A DNA stretch of 64,000 bases from Gracilibacillus boraciitolerans JCM 21714 (GCF_000521485.1 NZ_BAVS01000007.1:52025-116024); one strand, 5' to 3'; shown: positions 1 through 10,432, numbered from the stretch's first letter. Notes: generated by a model from the sequence alone, not told the origin. Made by a program: numbers and translations.

Positions 1-781
1 TATAATAAAAAGTATCTTTTGTTAATAAAAGGGAAGAAAGTGTATTTAATACGATTAAGAATATCGGACTTAATATGATTATTGCAATTACACTAATTGG
101 TGGTAAATTTGTATCGTTGTGCTCTACTTCGTTAAAATCAATATACTCTGGAATATCTATATGTATTTTTTTACTAATAAACTTTCCGAAAAGCGGTCCA
201 GCGATGAGCATAGAAGGGATACCAGCTAACAAACCAAATAGTATAACCCACCCAATTTCAGCGCCGAGCAGTTTCGCTACAGCAATGGGGGGGCCAGGTG
301 TAGGTGGCATAAAGCTATGCGTGACAGCTAATCCGGCTAATAAAGGGATACCATAATACAATAAGGAGCGACCGGTTTTTTTTGCTAATCCGTATATCAA
401 GGGAACAAGGATGATAAAACCTATGTCAAAGAAGACAGGAATAGCTACGAGAAATCCTGTTATTCCAAGAGCAATAGGTGCCTTATCTTCACCAAGTCGT
501 AGAATTAAATGATGTGCCAGTTTTTGGGCACCACCTGATGCTTCTAACATTTGTCCAAACATAGCACCAAGTCCGACAATGACGGCAACATATCCTAATA
601 TACTTCCCATTCCAACTTGAACTGATAATATCACGTCATTGAGTGGCATACCTGAAATAACTCCAACAAAAATACTAACCAGTAATAAAGCAACGAAGGC
701 GTGTAACTTTGTATGAATAACTAGAAATAATAAGATTAAAATAGCGATAACAGTAATGAAAATGATATATAAATCTGTCAC
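1..781 (-). CDS. gntP: Gluconate permease, GntP family (3' end outside window)
   Basis: Integral membrane proton symporter for gluconate or a related sugar acid. The reverse strand reads about 260 uninterrupted residues from a GTG at 781-779, preceded by GGAGG seven bases upstream. The chain is almost entirely hydrophobic segments, with family features such as GFLVAIPVFFDIGF and a THSFMPPTPGP loop. GntP proteins are about 450 residues, so roughly the last 190 lie left of base 1. The run of seven C (sense strand, 287-293) gives PGPP-IAVA where the family has PGP-IAVA, so one codon is probably an artefactual insertion. A divergent RpiR-type regulator lies 180 bp away and is a plausible controller. 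Substrate within the gluconate/idonate/glycerate group is not resolved. Confidence 0.85.
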   Translation of the reverse strand, partial: MTDLYIIFITVIAILILLFLVIHTKLHAFVALLLVSIFVGVISGMPLNDVILSVQVGMGSILGYVAVIVGLGAMFGQMLEASGGAQKLAHHLILRLGEDKAPIALGITGFLVAIPVFFDIGFIILVPLIYGLAKKTGRSLLYYGIPLLAGLAVTHSFMPPTPGPPIAVAKLLGAEIGWVILFGLLAGIPSMLIAGPLFGKFISKKIHIDIPEYIDFNEVEHNDTNLPPISVIAIIILSPIFLIVLNTLSSLLLTKDTFYY

Positions 782-805
782 TTTATTCCTCCTTATGATG
801 CACTT

Positions 806-819
806 AGTAATCGCTTTCG
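806..819 (-). promoter_or_regulatory. Candidate cre (CcpA) site upstream of gntP
   Basis: On the reverse strand CGAAAGCGATTACT matches 12 of 14 positions of the cre consensus TGNAARCGNWWWCA. It sits about 25 bp upstream of the gntP GTG, where CcpA would block expression during growth on preferred sugars. The match is imperfect, so this is a suggestion. Confidence 0.45.
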
Positions 820-962
820 GTAATATCTCATAATAGTATAAAATAAAATTTTTTTTAATCACCTAAAAAAGAAAAAATTTCGAAAAAGTAAGTAAAAAGA
901 TTTTCTTTTTCTCCAAAAAGTTTTATAATAAAAGAAAATATTACTATCCAGAGGTGAAAGCT

Positions 963-1817
963 GTGACACAGCCTCAGAATTGTTTACGTCGAATTCAACA
1001 GGAATATGACAGTTTTAGCAAAACGGAAAAAAAGATAGCTGATTATGTGATTGCTGCTCCCGATAGCTTTGTTCATAAAACAATAGATGAAGTGGCAGGC
1101 GAGTTAAATATAGCTATTTCCAGTGTGTTTCGATTTACTAAAACAATGGGGGGGTATAAAGGCTATCAAGCGATGAAAATCGCCATTGTATCCGAGATAT
1201 CAGATTCTGTTAAAGGTATTGTAGAGGATCAAATAGAAGAATTAGATGATGAAGAGAATATTACGGAAAAAATATTCAATCAAAATATTCGTATGTTTAA
1301 AGAATCGATAAAAGTAATGGACTTCGGATTAATAAAAAAGTCTGTACAATATATGTTAAATGCGGGTCAGGTCCATTTTTACGGATTTGGAAGCTCTAGT
1401 ATTGTCGCACTTGATGCACAACATAAATTTATGGATTCAGGATTAAATACGGCTTCCTATTCAGATCTGCATATGCAATTAAAAGCAGCCACTATGCTTC
1501 GTAAGGATGACGTTGCAATATTAATCTCCCAGTCTAGTTCTGAGGAACAATTTAATAAAGTACTAGATGAAGTGAAAGCTACTGAAGCTAAAGTTATCGT
1601 GATCACTAATAAGTCGAATGCAAAATTGCAAAAAAAAGCAGATGTAGTCTTAAAAACAACAACAATGAATTACTCAGAAAATGATCCCAATGAGACTATT
1701 TCTAGAATTGTCCAATTAAGTTTAATAGATTCTATTTATGCTAATGTTATGAGTTCAAAAGATAATGTGGTAAAACAAACCTTTGGTAAGTTGAAAAATT
1801 ACTTAGTGAAGGAATAG
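963..1817 (+). CDS. MurR/RpiR family transcriptional regulator
   Basis: Sugar-phosphate-responsive DNA-binding regulator of about 284 residues. Residues 1-80 form the RpiR helix-turn-helix domain (VAGELNIAISSVFRFTK); residues about 115-250 form a SIS sugar-isomerase-like domain (FYGFGSSSIVALDAQHKFM) that binds a phosphosugar effector. I chose the GTG at 963, with AGAGGTG six bases before it; a GTG at 954 overlaps that site and is less likely. A G7 run at 1148-1154 encodes MGGYKGYQ where the family has a single glycine (LGYKGFQ), an apparent three-base insertion. It lies divergent to gntP and upstream of tctBCA and could regulate either; the target is not shown by the sequence. Confidence 0.88.
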   Translation: MTQPQNCLRRIQQEYDSFSKTEKKIADYVIAAPDSFVHKTIDEVAGELNIAISSVFRFTKTMGGYKGYQAMKIAIVSEISDSVKGIVEDQIEELDDEENITEKIFNQNIRMFKESIKVMDFGLIKKSVQYMLNAGQVHFYGFGSSSIVALDAQHKFMDSGLNTASYSDLHMQLKAATMLRKDDVAILISQSSSEEQFNKVLDEVKATEAKVIVITNKSNAKLQKKADVVLKTTTMNYSENDPNETISRIVQLSLIDSIYANVMSSKDNVVKQTFGKLKNYLVKE

Positions 1818-1884
1818 GAATCATCTTTATTTCGATGCTTTTCGACTGTGAAATCACTATTCATCATAGCCTCACTTTATATAT

Positions 1885-1915
1885 AAAAAAGTCACTCTAA
1901 TGAGTGGCTTTTTTA
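1885..1915 (+). terminator. Rho-independent terminator of the RpiR gene
   Basis: AGTCACTC-taat-GAGTGGCT forms an eight-pair stem (one G-T) flanked by A and T runs, about 70 bp after the stop codon. Confidence 0.85.
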
Positions 1916-2241
1916 TGCAAAAGCTTCAAAAATCACCCTCGATATTCCACGTTCATATTAAAGCATAATCTTCTTTATGTGCACTAATTGTGGGTTAGTG
2001 TATACATAACAAGGAGTTAATAACTTTCTGTAAATGCAAATAATTAAAAATAAAATTTTTTTTCTAAAATAAGGTTGAAAAATAAAAATTTTTTTATATA
2101 CTTAGTAAGCAAATTAAAACAAGCACATTATTAAACTTTCATTACTCCTTTTCTTAAAAAAATAAATGAGAAGTGATAGGGAAATGAAAGCGTAATCTCT
2201 TGTTGAAACATTATTAAAGTTATTTATCGATTATTAAGGAG
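1916..2241. other. AT-rich leader region of the tct operon
   Basis: No gene seen. The region is very AT-rich with several A/T tracts near 2040-2100. Its only clear element is the cre site at 2185-2198; no strong promoter could be fixed by eye. Confidence 0.5.
2185..2198 (+). promoter_or_regulatory. cre (CcpA) site upstream of tctBCA
   Basis: TGAAAGCGTAATCT matches 13 of 14 positions of TGNAARCGNWWWCA. It lies about 45 bp before the tctB start, so carbon catabolite control of the carboxylate transporter is likely. Confidence 0.7.
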
Positions 2242-2748
2242 GTGAAAGGGGGGGATTTGTCCAATTATATATTTGGTGCTGTATTAATTCTGTTTTCTAT
2301 ATTTGCCTATAAAGAAACATTAAACATTGAAGAGCATGATGCTGCATTATTTCCTACAATTATCGTAGTAGCTATTGGGATTACCGGTATTCTATTGATA
2401 ATTGATGAATTTATTAGAAAAAAGGTGGCACATAATAAAGGGGGGGAAGATTACCAAAATAATACTACACTTACTTTTAAAATGTTTGTCACTAAAATAG
2501 CTATTCCGGGATTATTGATGATTGGAGCCTATTTTCTGATAACTATAGTAGGATATTATATTACATCCTTCTTGTTAATTATCGTGATTTATACGTACCA
2601 TACTTATTTATCAGATAAAAGTAAAATAACGCTAAAACATTTTGGAAAAAGTTTACTTTTTTCAGGAGTTGCAGTCGGTGTCATGTATGTATTATTCACG
2701 ATTCTTATTGGACTGCCGACGCCGTCGGGATCACTTATTAATTTTTAA
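2242..2748 (+). CDS. tctB: Tripartite tricarboxylate transporter, small membrane subunit TctB
   Basis: Small four-helix membrane protein of the TTT family; with TctA it forms the membrane part of a binding-protein-dependent, ion-driven carboxylate transporter. About 168 residues with hydrophobic segments near residues 10-22, 35-52, 80-120 and 135-155, as usual for TctB. The start is unclear: a GTG at 2242 overlaps AAGGAGGTG, whereas a TTG at 2257 is spaced better, and the G7 run between them (2248-2254) may be too long by three. First gene of tctB-tctC-tctA. Confidence 0.8.
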   Translation: MKGGDLSNYIFGAVLILFSIFAYKETLNIEEHDAALFPTIIVVAIGITGILLIIDEFIRKKVAHNKGGEDYQNNTTLTFKMFVTKIAIPGLLMIGAYFLITIVGYYITSFLLIIVIYTYHTYLSDKSKITLKHFGKSLLFSGVAVGVMYVLFTILIGLPTPSGSLINF

Positions 2749-2986
2749 TTAAATCTACAAACCTATAGCCCACGGGAAAATTTTACTCAAGCATTCAATA
2801 AAACAGAGTAGAAAAGGGCAGAACAATCAGGCTTATATTTTAATAGGTTTTGTGATCTACGGTGGGACTTTAAGATAGTACTCACTGTTGAGATATTTAT
2901 ATTATGGATAAGGGGGTGTGCATTTAGGAAGGGGATACATAAGTATGCCTACATAAAAATAATTTTAAAAAGGAGTGTCAATTTTT

Positions 2987-4023
2987 ATGTTTAAAAAGTT
3001 TTCGTTATTTTTATTATTGATTATGATTGGTTTCGTACTCGTAGCATGTGGAAATGGTGAAGAAACAGCAGGCGATCAACAAGAGGAAACAACAACTGAT
3101 GAAGAAAACACGGAAGAAGAAAGTACAAATGAAGAATCGGGATCAGATTATCCATCTAAACCAATTCAAATCATTGTTCCTTATAGCGCTGGTGGTGGTG
3201 GAGATACAGTAGCAAGAATTTTAGCAGAACCATTATCTGAAAAACTTGGTGTGCAAGTTAATGTAGTAAACAGAGATGGTGCTGGCGGTGAAATCGGTAT
3301 TTCTGAAATGGCGAATGCGAGGCAGATGGTTATACATTAGGTGTCTTTGGTTATCCAGATAACGTTGTACTAGAAAATACAGTAAATACTGATTTTACGT
3401 TTGACAGTTTTAAATACTTAGCAGCTTTTGACGATGTGCCACACGCATTATTTGTGGGTCCAGATAGCGAATTTGAAAATTTAGAAGACTTTGTCAGCTA
3501 TGCAAAAGATCATCCTGGTGAATTAACTGTAGGGGAGTCAGGTGCGTTAGGATTATTAATGGTTTTAGCATTTAATGATATAGCTGGAATTGAAACAACT
3601 CCTGTTGCTTATGAAGGTGGAGGAGATTTAATTAATGCTTTATTGGGTGGTCATGTGAATGGTGCTTCTTCTTCCATTACTGCAGAACAAGAATTAAATC
3701 CACAAGGTGGAAAGGCACTTGCATATGCAGCAGAAGAACGTATTGAAATGTTTTCTGACACTCCAACTTTTAGTGAACAAGGTTTTGATCTTCAATTAGG
3801 TGTATCACGAGTACTTGTTGCTCCAGAAGGTGTGCCTGATGAAGTAGTAAAGGTATTGACAGAAGCATTAAATGAACTAGGTCAAGGTGATGAAATTAAA
3901 CAAAAATTTGATGAGGTAGGTACACCTTACCGTTATTTAAATCATGAAGATGTTACAGAATATCTTAAAAAATCAAACGAAACAATTTTACCAATCATTG
4001 AAAAAAATGCTGATGATTTCTAA
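2987..4023 (+). CDS. tctC: Tripartite tricarboxylate transporter substrate-binding lipoprotein TctC (frameshifted)
   Basis: Extracellular solute receptor that delivers a carboxylate to TctAB. The ATG at 2987 follows AAGGAG. A signal peptide ends in a lipobox (FVLVAC), followed by an acidic linker and the Bug-type fold starting YPSKPIQIIVPYSAGGGGD. The frame breaks at 3321-3322: restoring one G (GG to GGG) joins SEMANAR to ADGYTLGVFGYPDN, giving about 345 residues, normal for the family. The stop at 3340 is therefore probably a sequence error. TTT receptors bind many organic acids, so citrate is only one candidate ligand. Confidence 0.88.
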
Positions 4024-4074
4024 AAATCATTATCAAAATTAAGTATGTGGCTGTTTCAAAAGGAGTTTTTACTT

Positions 4075-5593
4075 TTGCAGCAGCCTCTATTTTTGAAGGA
4101 TGTGTATGAATTGGATTTACAAATACTTGCTGAAATTCTCTCTCCAAGTGTCTTTCTTGTAGCATTTGTCGGAGTTTTAATAGGGATCTTTGTGGGCGCA
4201 ATACCAGGACTAAATGGAGCAGTTGGGATATCATTATTACTCCCACTTACTTTTACACTTGAGCCGCAATTAGGTATATTGCTTTTAGGTGGTATTTATA
4301 TGGGTGGTATGTATGGTGGATCGATTACGGCGATATTATTAAATGTACCCGGGGATGTAGTTGCAGCACCTGCAGCGATGGAAGGGTATCCATTAACAAA
4401 GCAAGGGAGATCGAAAGAAGCGTTATATTATTCGATTTTTTCTAGTATGTTAGGTGGGTTTGTCGGGGGTCCTTGTACTGATATTCTTTACACCTCCACT
4501 TGCAGAATTTGCCTTAAAATTTGGACCTGCTGAAATGTTTTTTGTTTCAATGAGCGGCTTAATTATTATTGGTGCATTAACAGGAAATAATATCTATAAA
4601 TCGCTTTTTGCAGCATTGTTTGGTTTATTCCTGGGAACAATTGGTCTTGACACGGCAACAGCCACAGAAAGATTTACCTTTGATAGTGTAAATCTTCGTG
4701 CCGGAATCGGTGTGGTGCCATTAGTGTTAGGTTTGTTCTGTTTTGCTGAGATGTTTCATAACATTGGAAAAAAACCTAATGAAGCAATTCAATATAAAGA
4801 TCAAATGATTACCAGAATGACAGTCATGAAAGATATTATTAAACATAAATTTCTAGTTGTGAAAGCAGGATTTATCGGGACATGTATTGGATTGCTGCCA
4901 GGTGTCGGTACTACTTTAGCAGTTTTTCTTTCTTATGGGGGGGAAGCTAAACGTTCATCAAAGCATCCTGAAACCTTTGAAAAAGGTAATACAGAAGGAA
5001 TTATTGCAGCGGAAACAGCAAACAATGCCACAGTAGGCAGTGCGCTTGTACCACTATTGGCTTTAGGTGTGCCTGGAAGTCCGACAACAGCTATTATAGC
5101 TGGTGCATTGATCATTCATGGTATTATTTTAGGGCCAGATCTTTTTGTGAACCGTCCTGATGTGGCATACAGCTTTTTATACGGCATGCTGTTCACCGTG
5201 GTAGCCATGACTATAATTGGTGCCTTCGGTATTAAATATTTCTCTTATATTTTAAAAATAAACATTAAATTTATCATTCCAGTCGTACTTGTATTTGCAT
5301 TATTTGGTGCATATAGTATTAGAAATAGCTTGTTTGATGTCTTGATAGCTATTGTGATTGGGATTTTAGGTGCTACTTTTAAAAAGATTGATGTGCCATT
5401 AGCACCAGCAATTATTGGTGTAGTATTAGGACCATTAATAGAAACGAACTTAGTCCGTTCGATGACGATTGCAGATGCACAGCAAAAAGCATTATGGCAA
5501 TATCTGCTTTCAACGCCTCTTTCTATTTTTCTACTGTGCATGCTTTTTATATTATTAATTGCTGTAGTAAAAATGCGTAAAAAGACTTCTTAA
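4075..5593 (+). CDS. tctA: Tripartite tricarboxylate transporter, large membrane subunit TctA (frameshifted)
   Basis: Large permease subunit, about 505 residues and 10-12 membrane helices. The family signature AIPGLNGAVGISLLLP is near the N-terminus, and an internal repeat-like LLPGVGTTLAVFLSY occurs in the middle. The start is taken as TTG at 4075, with AAAGGAG eight bases upstream; an ATG at 4045 lacks a ribosome site. The frame breaks at a G5 run (4465-4469). With four G the chain reads GGFVGVLVLIFFTPPLAEF, matching family spacing exactly. A G7 run at 4937-4943 adds a glycine to the SYxxEKR region. Twenty-one bases or fewer of well-spaced operon gap follow tctC. Confidence 0.87.
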
Positions 5594-5657
5594 TGCTGAA
5601 CTAAGTATGGAAAGAATTTCTTATAAATTTAATATCACATAACGAATAAATTGGATC

Positions 5658-5716
5658 ACTGTCATTCCCAAATTGTTTAGCAAGGATGCTAATTGGTTTA
5701 GGGATGACAGTTTTGT
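5658..5716 (+). terminator. Terminator of the tct operon
   Basis: ACTGTCAT-CCC-AAA pairs with TTT-GGG-ATGACAGT around a 24-base loop that itself has weak pairing, followed by TTTTGTTGTTT. It closes the tct operon about 65 bp after tctA. Confidence 0.75.
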
Positions 5717-5822
5717 TGTTTCTATCTATTTGTCATACTTGCAGATAGAGGAAATTAAATCTAAAATGATAAATATAATCATTTATAACAGTCTCATTTT
5801 AATTGGAAAGGATATATTTGAA

Positions 5823-6566
5823 ATGAAAATAAAACAACCAGAATCTTTTATGTTTAAAGGGGGGGATGATCGGGCGGTATTACTATTACATGGATTCACT
5901 GGTCATTCGGCTGACGTGCGAATGCTTGGAAGATACTTGAACGGTAAAGGTTATACATGTTATGCACCAATTTACCGTGGACATGGTAAATCACCAGAGG
6001 ACTTAATTGGTGCGACTGCAGACCAATGGTGGGAAGATGTTCAGTATGCTTACAAATATTTACAAGAGAAAGGATATCAAAAAATAGCAGTAGCAGGTTT
6101 ATCTTTAGGTGGTGTATTAGGACTTAAGTTAGCATGTAATAATCCAATTAAAGGCGTTGTAACAATGAGTAGTCCCATGTTTTTTGATAATGAAGAACAA
6201 CTTACGGTGGGATTCCGTCAATTCGCTAAGGAATATAAGCAACTTGAAAAAAAAGAGGAAGACATAATTGAACAAGAAGTAACAGATTTGTTAAATGAAT
6301 CAAAAGAGTTATTCCAACAAATTGAAAGATCGATAACAGATGTTAAAGAAAATGTAGACATGCTATATACACCAATATTAGTATTACAGGCTTCTAAGGA
6401 TCAAATGATTAATCCGGAAAGTGCTAATTATATTTATGAACATGTTGCATCAAATAATAAACAGTTAATCTGGTATAAAAATGCTGGACATGCACTTACG
6501 TTTAGCAACGTTAAAGATCAGGTACAGGAAGATATTGAAGAATTTTTCGCATCACTTGATTGGTAA
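5823..6566 (+). CDS. est: Carboxylesterase, Est30 family
   Basis: Alpha/beta hydrolase that cleaves short-chain carboxylic esters in the cytoplasm. About 247 residues, the size of Geobacillus Est30. The oxyanion region HGFTG and nucleophile elbow GLSLGG are present, with Asp in QASKDQM and His in GHALTF completing a likely Ser-Asp-His triad. ATG 5823 follows GGAAAGGAT. The G7 run at 5860-5866 yields KGGDDRAV, one residue longer than the family (EAGERAV), probably an inserted GGG. In Bacillus this gene sits between secG and rnr; here rnr follows as expected but secG is missing upstream. Confidence 0.9.
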   Translation: MKIKQPESFMFKGGDDRAVLLLHGFTGHSADVRMLGRYLNGKGYTCYAPIYRGHGKSPEDLIGATADQWWEDVQYAYKYLQEKGYQKIAVAGLSLGGVLGLKLACNNPIKGVVTMSSPMFFDNEEQLTVGFRQFAKEYKQLEKKEEDIIEQEVTDLLNESKELFQQIERSITDVKENVDMLYTPILVLQASKDQMINPESANYIYEHVASNNKQLIWYKNAGHALTFSNVKDQVQEDIEEFFASLDW

Positions 6567-6609
6567 TAGCCATACTATGAAAAAAGAAAAAAGAGGTGAA
6601 GAGTACAAT

Positions 6610-8891
6610 ATGAAGGATTTACAACAGCAAATATCTGATTATTTTAAAGAAAATGCAACAAAGCCACTATCTGTTCAGGAATTAGAAGAAGTACTCGAGT
6701 TAGATGGCTCAGATCAATTCAAAGAATTAATGAAGTCATTAAATAAACTGGAAGAAACAGGAGAATTAATTCGCACTCGTAAAAATCGTTATGGATTACC
6801 GGAAAAAATGAATCTAATTCGCGGTACGATCCAAATGCATGCAAAGGGGGGGTTTGCTTTCTTATTACCTGAGGACGAAGCAATGGAGGATGTTTATATT
6901 AATCATGCCGATTTAGCTTCAGCTATGAATGGTGATAAAGTATTTGTTCGAGTTGATCGGCGTGATGATGATGGAAAACGCTCAGAAGGTATTGTTGTCC
7001 GCGTTATTGAACGAAATACGACAGAAATTATTGGAACATATGATGACAATGGAGCTTTTGGGTTCGTGATAGCAGACGATAAGCGAATTCCTCATGATAT
7101 TTTTGTACCAAAGAGTGAAGCAAAGGGTGCGGTTGAAGGGCATAAAGTCATTGTTGAAATAACAAAGTATCCAGAAGGCCGCAAGAGTGCTGAGGGTAAA
7201 GTGATAGAGATTCTGGGTCATAAAAATGATCCTGGTATGGATATTTTATCGATTATATATAAAAATGGCATTGCGATTGATTTTCCGCAAGATGTATTGG
7301 AACAGGCTGAGAATATTTCCGAGGAAATAACAGAGGCTGAGCTGAAAGATAGACGTGATTTACGAGGTGAAATGATTGTTACAATTGATGGTGCAGATGC
7401 AAAAGACTTAGATGATGCTGTAACGGTCAAGAAATTAGATAATGGTAACTATAAATTAGGTGTCTATATTGCAGATGTAACTTATTATGTAAAAGAAGGC
7501 ACACCTATGGATCGGGAAGCATTTGAACGCGGAACAAGTGCTTATTTAGTGGATCGCGTCATTCCTATGATTCCTCATCGGTTATCAAATGGTATTTGTT
7601 CATTAAATCCTCAAGTAGATCGACTTGTACTTGGTTGTGATATGGAAATTACCAGTAACGGAGAAGTCGTTAATCATGAAATTTTCCAAGCGGTGATCAA
7701 TACTACAGAACGTATGACTTATACAGCGATTAATAAGATATTAGCTGACAAAAATCCTGAAACGATCGAACGATATAATAATCTTGTTCCAATGTTTCAG
7801 AATATGGAAGATCTTGCTGCAGTATTACGTAAAAACCGATTCGGGCGTGGTGCGATTGATTTTGACTTTAAAGAGGCACAAGTCATGGTCGATGAAGAAG
7901 GAAAAGCAATTGATGTAGTGATTCGTGAGCGATCTGTCGGAGAAAGATTAATCGAAGAATTTATGTTGTGTGCAAATGAAACAATAGCAGAGCATTTTCA
8001 TTGGATGGATGTACCGTTTATTCATCGTATTCACGAAGATCCGGATCCTGCAAAACTGCAATCGTTCTTTGAATTCATTGCAAGATTTGGTTATGTTGTT
8101 AAAGGTACTTCAAATGAAATCCATCCACAAGCATTACAACAAGTCTTGGAAAAAGTAGAAGGTTCAGATGAAGAGATGATTATATCGAAGCTGATGTTAC
8201 GTTCGATGAAACAAGCTAAATATGATGCTCAGGGAATTGGGCACTTCGGTTTAGCGACAGAATTTTATACGCATTTCACGTCACCGATTAGAAGATATCC
8301 TGATTTAATTGTGCATCGTTTAATTCGTACTTACTTAATAGAAAAGAAATTAGATGCAACTACACGTAATCATTGGAAAGATCTTTTACCTGAAATAGCG
8401 AAGCATTCTTCTTTGAAAGAACGTGCAGCCGTTGATGCAGAACGCGAAGTAGATGATTTGAAAAAAGCAGAATATATGCAAGATAAAATTGGCGAAGAGT
8501 ATGAGGGTGTTATAAGTTCTGTAACGAACTTTGGTCTGTTTGTTGAACTTGCTAACACCGTAGAAGGACTTGTACATGTAAGTTATCTGACGGATGATTA
8601 TTACCATTTTGACGAACGTGCCTATGCTATGATTGGGGGGGAACGAACCGGTAATGTATTCCAGGTAGGCGATGCGATTACGGTTAAAGTGGCGCAGGTT
8701 AACTTGGATGAACGTGCGGTTGATTTTGAGATTTTGGGGGGATGAAGCCGAGAAGGAATCGACCACAAAAGCAGGGTAAAGTAATTGAAGCTAAGCGTGA
8801 TAAAACCGGACTAAAAAAGACAGCAAAAAAATCTCAAAAATCTAATGGTGGAAAAAGGAAAAACACCGGTAGGAAGAAAAAGAAAAAATAG
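6610..8891 (+). CDS. rnr: Ribonuclease R (3' end frameshifted)
   Basis: Processive 3'-5' exoribonuclease that digests structured RNA and works with SmpB-tmRNA in degrading stalled messages. Order: N-terminal winged helix, cold-shock domains, RNB catalytic domain ([12 protein letters not shown] with the metal-binding Asp cluster) and an S1 domain ([15 protein letters not shown]). ATG 6610 follows AGAGGTGA. As written it stops at 8745 because of a G6 run (8736-8741). With four G the reading continues as [15 protein letters not shown] and a lysine-rich tail ending at 8891, just as in Bacillus subtilis RNase R (EIVGMKG plus a basic tail). G7 runs at 6846-6852 and 8635-8641 each add a glycine ([15 protein letters not shown]) absent from relatives. 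Confidence 0.93.
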
Positions 8892-8918
8892 AAAAGCCTT
8901 CTGACTTTTCTATTTTTC
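8889..8918 (+). terminator. Terminator after rnr
   Basis: AGAAAAG-ccttctga-CTTTTCT followed by ATTTTTC starts at the corrected rnr stop codon, which supports the longer reading of rnr. Confidence 0.65.
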
Positions 8919-8999
8919 TTGCTAAACATTATAAAGGATTAGCACGTTTCTCATTTTTTTGTTAAAATTAGTTTTACGGTAACAGTAGGAGGAACGGAT

Positions 9000-9464
9000 A
9001 TGGAAAAAAGTCAAGGAAGAGTCTTAGCACAAAACAAAAAAGCAAACCATGATTATTTTATAGAAGAAACGTATGAAGCAGGAGTTATATTGCAAGGAAC
9101 AGAAATAAAGTCGATCAGAGCTGGTCGGGTTAATTTAAAAGATAGCTTTGCTACGATTAGACAAGGTGAAGCTTACATTAACAATATGCATATTTCAACT
9201 TACGAGCAGGGTAATCGCTTCAACCACGATCCGACTCGTGCTCGTAAGCTATTATTACATCGCAAACAAATTGATAAATTGATTGGAGATAGTCAGCAGG
9301 CAGGTTATTCGATTATTCCATTAAAAATATACATTAAAAATGGCTTTGCAAAGGTTTTAATTGGCTTAGCTAGAGGGAAAAAGAAATATGATAAACGAGA
9401 AGACTTGAAACAAAAGCAGGCAAAACGTGATATGGATCGAGCAATTAAAGATCGACTTAACTAA
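9000..9464 (+). CDS. smpB: SsrA-binding protein SmpB
   Basis: Binds tmRNA and guides it into the A site of stalled ribosomes. 154 residues, full length, with the OB-fold core ([36 protein letters not shown]) and the basic C-terminal tail ([12 protein letters not shown]) that reads the empty mRNA channel. ATG 9000 follows AGGAGG. It lies between rnr and ssrA, the usual Bacillota arrangement, so the three trans-translation partners are adjacent. No frame problem. Confidence 0.97.
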   Translation: MEKSQGRVLAQNKKANHDYFIEETYEAGVILQGTEIKSIRAGRVNLKDSFATIRQGEAYINNMHISTYEQGNRFNHDPTRARKLLLHRKQIDKLIGDSQQAGYSIIPLKIYIKNGFAKVLIGLARGKKKYDKREDLKQKQAKRDMDRAIKDRLN

Positions 9465-9484
9465 TAATTACCAGTTTCAAAATC

Positions 9485-9512
9485 TTGAATTCTGTTTGTC
9501 TTATGTTATAAT
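9485..9512 (+). promoter_or_regulatory. Sigma-A promoter for ssrA
   Basis: TTGAAT, 16 bp, TATAAT. It lies about 80 bp before the mature tmRNA 5' end, so the precursor would have a 5' leader that is trimmed. A second weaker candidate (TTGAAT with a TTAAAAT-like box) lies nearer the gene. Confidence 0.7.
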
Positions 9513-9592
9513 GAATATATCGGCAGGACATCTATAATTGAATAGTAAGATTAGCTTGAATATTTTTGTCCGTATGCCTATTTTAAAATGGG

Positions 9593-9956
9593 GGGGACGT
9601 TCCGGATTCGACAGGGATAGATCGAGCTCAGGTTGCGCGTCGAGGTTACGACTCGTAAAACGTTATCGCCAATAATAACTGGCAAAGAAAACAATTACTC
9701 TTTAGCAGCTGCGTAAGCACTGCTAAAGGATCCTTCCTACCATTGCCCACGTGGTAGATTGAAGGGTCTCACTTATTAGTGGGCTACGCTACTATCCTCC
9801 GTCTGTGGATTTGTAGAAGAGACTAATCAGACTAGCTGCTCGGACGCCTGTTGGTAGGCAGAAGAGTCAGCGAATACGCGAATATACCAACTATGCGTGT
9901 AGACGCCTGAGTGCCGATATCCGTGGACGTGGGTTCGACTCCCACCGTCTCCACCA
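9593..9956 (+). ncRNA. ssrA: Transfer-messenger RNA
   Basis: Acts as tRNA-Ala and mRNA to release stalled ribosomes and tag their products for proteolysis. The 5' GGGGACG pairs with 3' CGTCTCC ahead of a genome-encoded CCA; the T-arm GGGTTCGACTCCC is typical. The tag reading frame starts at GGC 9681 and ends at TAA 9714-9716, giving A-GKENNYSLAAA (first Ala from the charged tmRNA); the sequence before the resume codon (ATAACT) matches that in Bacillus subtilis. The mature end was set at 9593 by acceptor-stem pairing; three further G precede it, forming one of the window's G7 runs where relatives have G4. Confidence 0.97.
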
Positions 9957-9978
9957 ATACATAATTGGTGGTTTTTTT
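9949..9978 (+). terminator. Terminator of ssrA
   Basis: CCACCAAT-acata-ATTGGTGG followed by a run of T; the left arm overlaps the CCA end of the tmRNA. Confidence 0.85.
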
Positions 9979-10111
9979 ATAAGGTAAGAAAGTATATAAC
10001 CATTGGTATTACAGCATTTTGGTATCCGATTCCCGCTTTAAATGTGACATAAATGAAGATGTAGTAGATTGGTTATATTATTTATTATGAGAGTAATCGT
10101 GTGCAAGGAAA

Positions 10112-10245
10112 TCGCTTCGGCTGCCCCCCCCTTCCCTTTCCGTGGCGTTTTCCCTTCAGCTAACTTTTTCGAGCACAAACCGCTCAAAAAGTGGATCTTC
10201 AGGGAAAACGGATGCCACAGGAGTGGAAGCGGACGGCCTCCGCTA
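10112..10245. repeat. Large imperfect palindrome, probable interspersed repeat
   Basis: Nested inverted repeats: GTGGCGTTTTCCCT (from about 10143) against AGGGAAAACGGATGCCAC (10201-10218), with inner arms CTAACTTTTTCGAGC and GCTCAAAAAGTGG. As RNA it would fold into one long hairpin of roughly 75 bases. Base composition is unlike the flanks, and it includes a C8 run. This style resembles REP/MITE-like palindromes scattered between Bacillaceae genes; only one copy is seen here, so the repeat status is inferred. Confidence 0.55.
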
Positions 10246-10328
10246 TAAAGTGGTTCTACAACGTTTGTGACAGCTGACTTGTCGAGGTTTATTAACAATA
10301 TGAAATAAAAGTCGTCATATCTCTACTT

Positions 10329-10432
10329 ACCCCGGTTGTAGCGCATGATTTAGCGTAGGCGGCCACTTCGACTCCTAAGGGATCACGCCCCCTTGGAAAG
10401 CGAAGTGGGCAAGCCGTAGCGGTGATATTACG
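10329..10432. repeat. Second palindromic element
   Basis: CCACTTCG (10363-10370) pairs with CGAAGTGG (10401-10408); inside, CCTAAGGG (10374-10381) pairs with CCCCCTTGG. GC-rich compared with its surroundings. Similar in style to the element 100 bp upstream but not a copy of it. Confidence 0.5.

Noticed and set aside
75..356. Forward open frame opposite gntP
   Set aside because: The reverse strand encodes a clear GntP permease across this stretch; the forward frame is its shadow.
4045..4074. Longer N-terminus for TctA from ATG 4045
   Set aside because: There is no ribosome site before this ATG, while AAAGGAG lies correctly placed for TTG 4075.
10038..10298. Reverse-strand 86-residue open frame in the ssrA-cadC gap
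   Set aside because: It runs through the palindrome, has no convincing ribosome site, and its composition reflects the repeat.
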